Notes under the pieces: model-generated
The model's database searches: none
What the model was told of the DNA's origin: nothing
Seen by the model: only the letters and a program-made list of their open reading frames with translations
Assembly (NCBI GenBank): GCA_029258405.1
Contig: JARHYY010000119.1
Span: 1-6,799 of the forward strand
Reading direction: 5' to 3'
From: Helicobacteraceae bacterium
Lineage (GTDB): Bacteria; Campylobacterota; Campylobacteria; Campylobacterales; Helicobacteraceae
DNA length: 6,799 nt
Part shown: in pieces, positions 6,553-6,799 of the stretch
Position numbering within the stretch: position 1 is the stretch's first letter
How the letters are laid out: every line of letters starts with the position of its first letter
Translations under genes and position numbers: made by a program

Positions 6553-6799
6553 TTATATAGGTTTGTTACCCGCTTTTATTCTTAATAGGTTGAGTTTTTT
6601 TATTACTTTACTATCAAGGTTTATTTCATTAAGATATTTATAATTATAACATTATTTTTAGTTGCATGGATTAACTTATGTATAGATTTCTCTACCCATA
6701 TCAAGTTATTATACTCATCATTACCCCCTAAATGTAAGGGTATTTGTGAAAGCATTCCATGTTGCCTACTTCTAACTTATTACCGCTTATTTCACATTT
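6553..6799 (-). pseudogene. Group II intron-encoded reverse transcriptase/maturase, C-terminal HNH region and tail, frameshifted
   Basis: Only the C-terminus of an LtrA-type protein is in the window, readable in three segments. Segment 1 (6799-6743) gives KCEISGNKLEVGNMECFHK. After a one-base loss at 6742-6741, segment 2 (6740-6642) gives PLHLGGNDEYNNLIWV, then HKLIHATKNNVII. After two extra bases (6641-6640), segment 3 (6639-6553) gives KYLNEINLDSKVIKKL, then NLLRIKAGNKPI and a TAA stop. Joined, this matches the HNH endonuclease pattern of bacterial intron proteins (CxxC, ECHH, GGxDEYxNL, LIHAT) and their usual helical tail. Beyond the indels, the second zinc Cys is Ser and the first His of ECHH is Phe. 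The DNA-cutting domain would thus be dead even if the frame were restored. Whether the upstream reverse transcriptase and maturase domains survive cannot be seen here. Confidence 0.85.

Larger units (their letters stand above)
6420..6799 (-). mobile_element. Group II intron, decayed 3' end (5' part beyond the window)
   Basis: Read on the minus strand, this stretch has the order expected at the 3' end of a bacterial group II intron. First comes the C-terminus of the reverse transcriptase/maturase with an HNH region (6799-6553). About 50 bases follow (6552-6503), then a domain V hairpin (6502-6472), then a GAGATAAGGGGAAAAGC linker leading toward domain VI. Group II introns are ribozymes that splice from RNA and retrohome into DNA with the help of their encoded protein. 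This copy looks inactive: the protein tail has two frameshifts and domain V is 3 bases short. The 3' boundary is not resolved; 6420 is an estimate, with a plausible range of 6402-6432. The sequence left of it would be the 3' exon. Confidence 0.8.

Noticed and set aside
6425..6643. 72-codon plus-strand frame starting at GTG
   Set aside because: It runs antisense through intron domain V and the maturase tail, has no ribosome site and resembles no protein I know; the minus-strand reading explains the bases.

Overview
The window is about one third G+C and AT-rich throughout. Its proteins read as a member of Campylobacterota, most likely an enterohepatic Helicobacter. The best clue is the FrxA-like nitroreductase, which resembles remembered H. 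pylori FrxA more than E. coli NfsB. A tandem azlC/azlD pair and a DUF3015/DUF4105 pair fit the same group. The genus is an inference from remembered homologues; no search was run.

Layout. A leftward (minus-strand) cluster of four genes fills 122-5140. In transcription order they are an ABC-F ATPase (uup), an FrxA-like flavin nitroreductase, a small exported DUF3015 protein, and a large exported DUF4105 protein with a putative outer-membrane barrel at its C-terminus. The gaps are 53, 46 and 18 bases with no terminator seen, so this is probably one operon. The 121 bases left of it hold no gene, convincing promoter or terminator that I can see. A 108-base divergent region (5141-5248) separates the cluster from the rightward azlC-azlD pair, which encodes a branched-chain amino acid exporter. 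The two azl genes overlap by 8 bases. A 33-codon reading frame then starts on an ATGA overlap with the azlD stop.

The right end (about 6365-6799) looks empty at first, but on the minus strand it carries the 3' end of a decayed group II intron. It holds the C-terminus of the intron-encoded reverse transcriptase/maturase (HNH region and tail, in three reading frames because of two indels). About 50 bases further on lies a recognisable but shortened catalytic domain V. The 5' part of the intron lies outside the window. This is the least expected element here.

How the genes work together. Uup (ribosome-associated ATPase) and the nitroreductase are cytoplasmic and have no obvious link to the two exported proteins. 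DUF3015 and DUF4105 are adjacent, both have signal peptides, and may act together in the periplasm or outer membrane. AzlC and AzlD form one transporter. The intron remnant lies beyond azlD in the opposite orientation and may have disrupted whatever once followed it.
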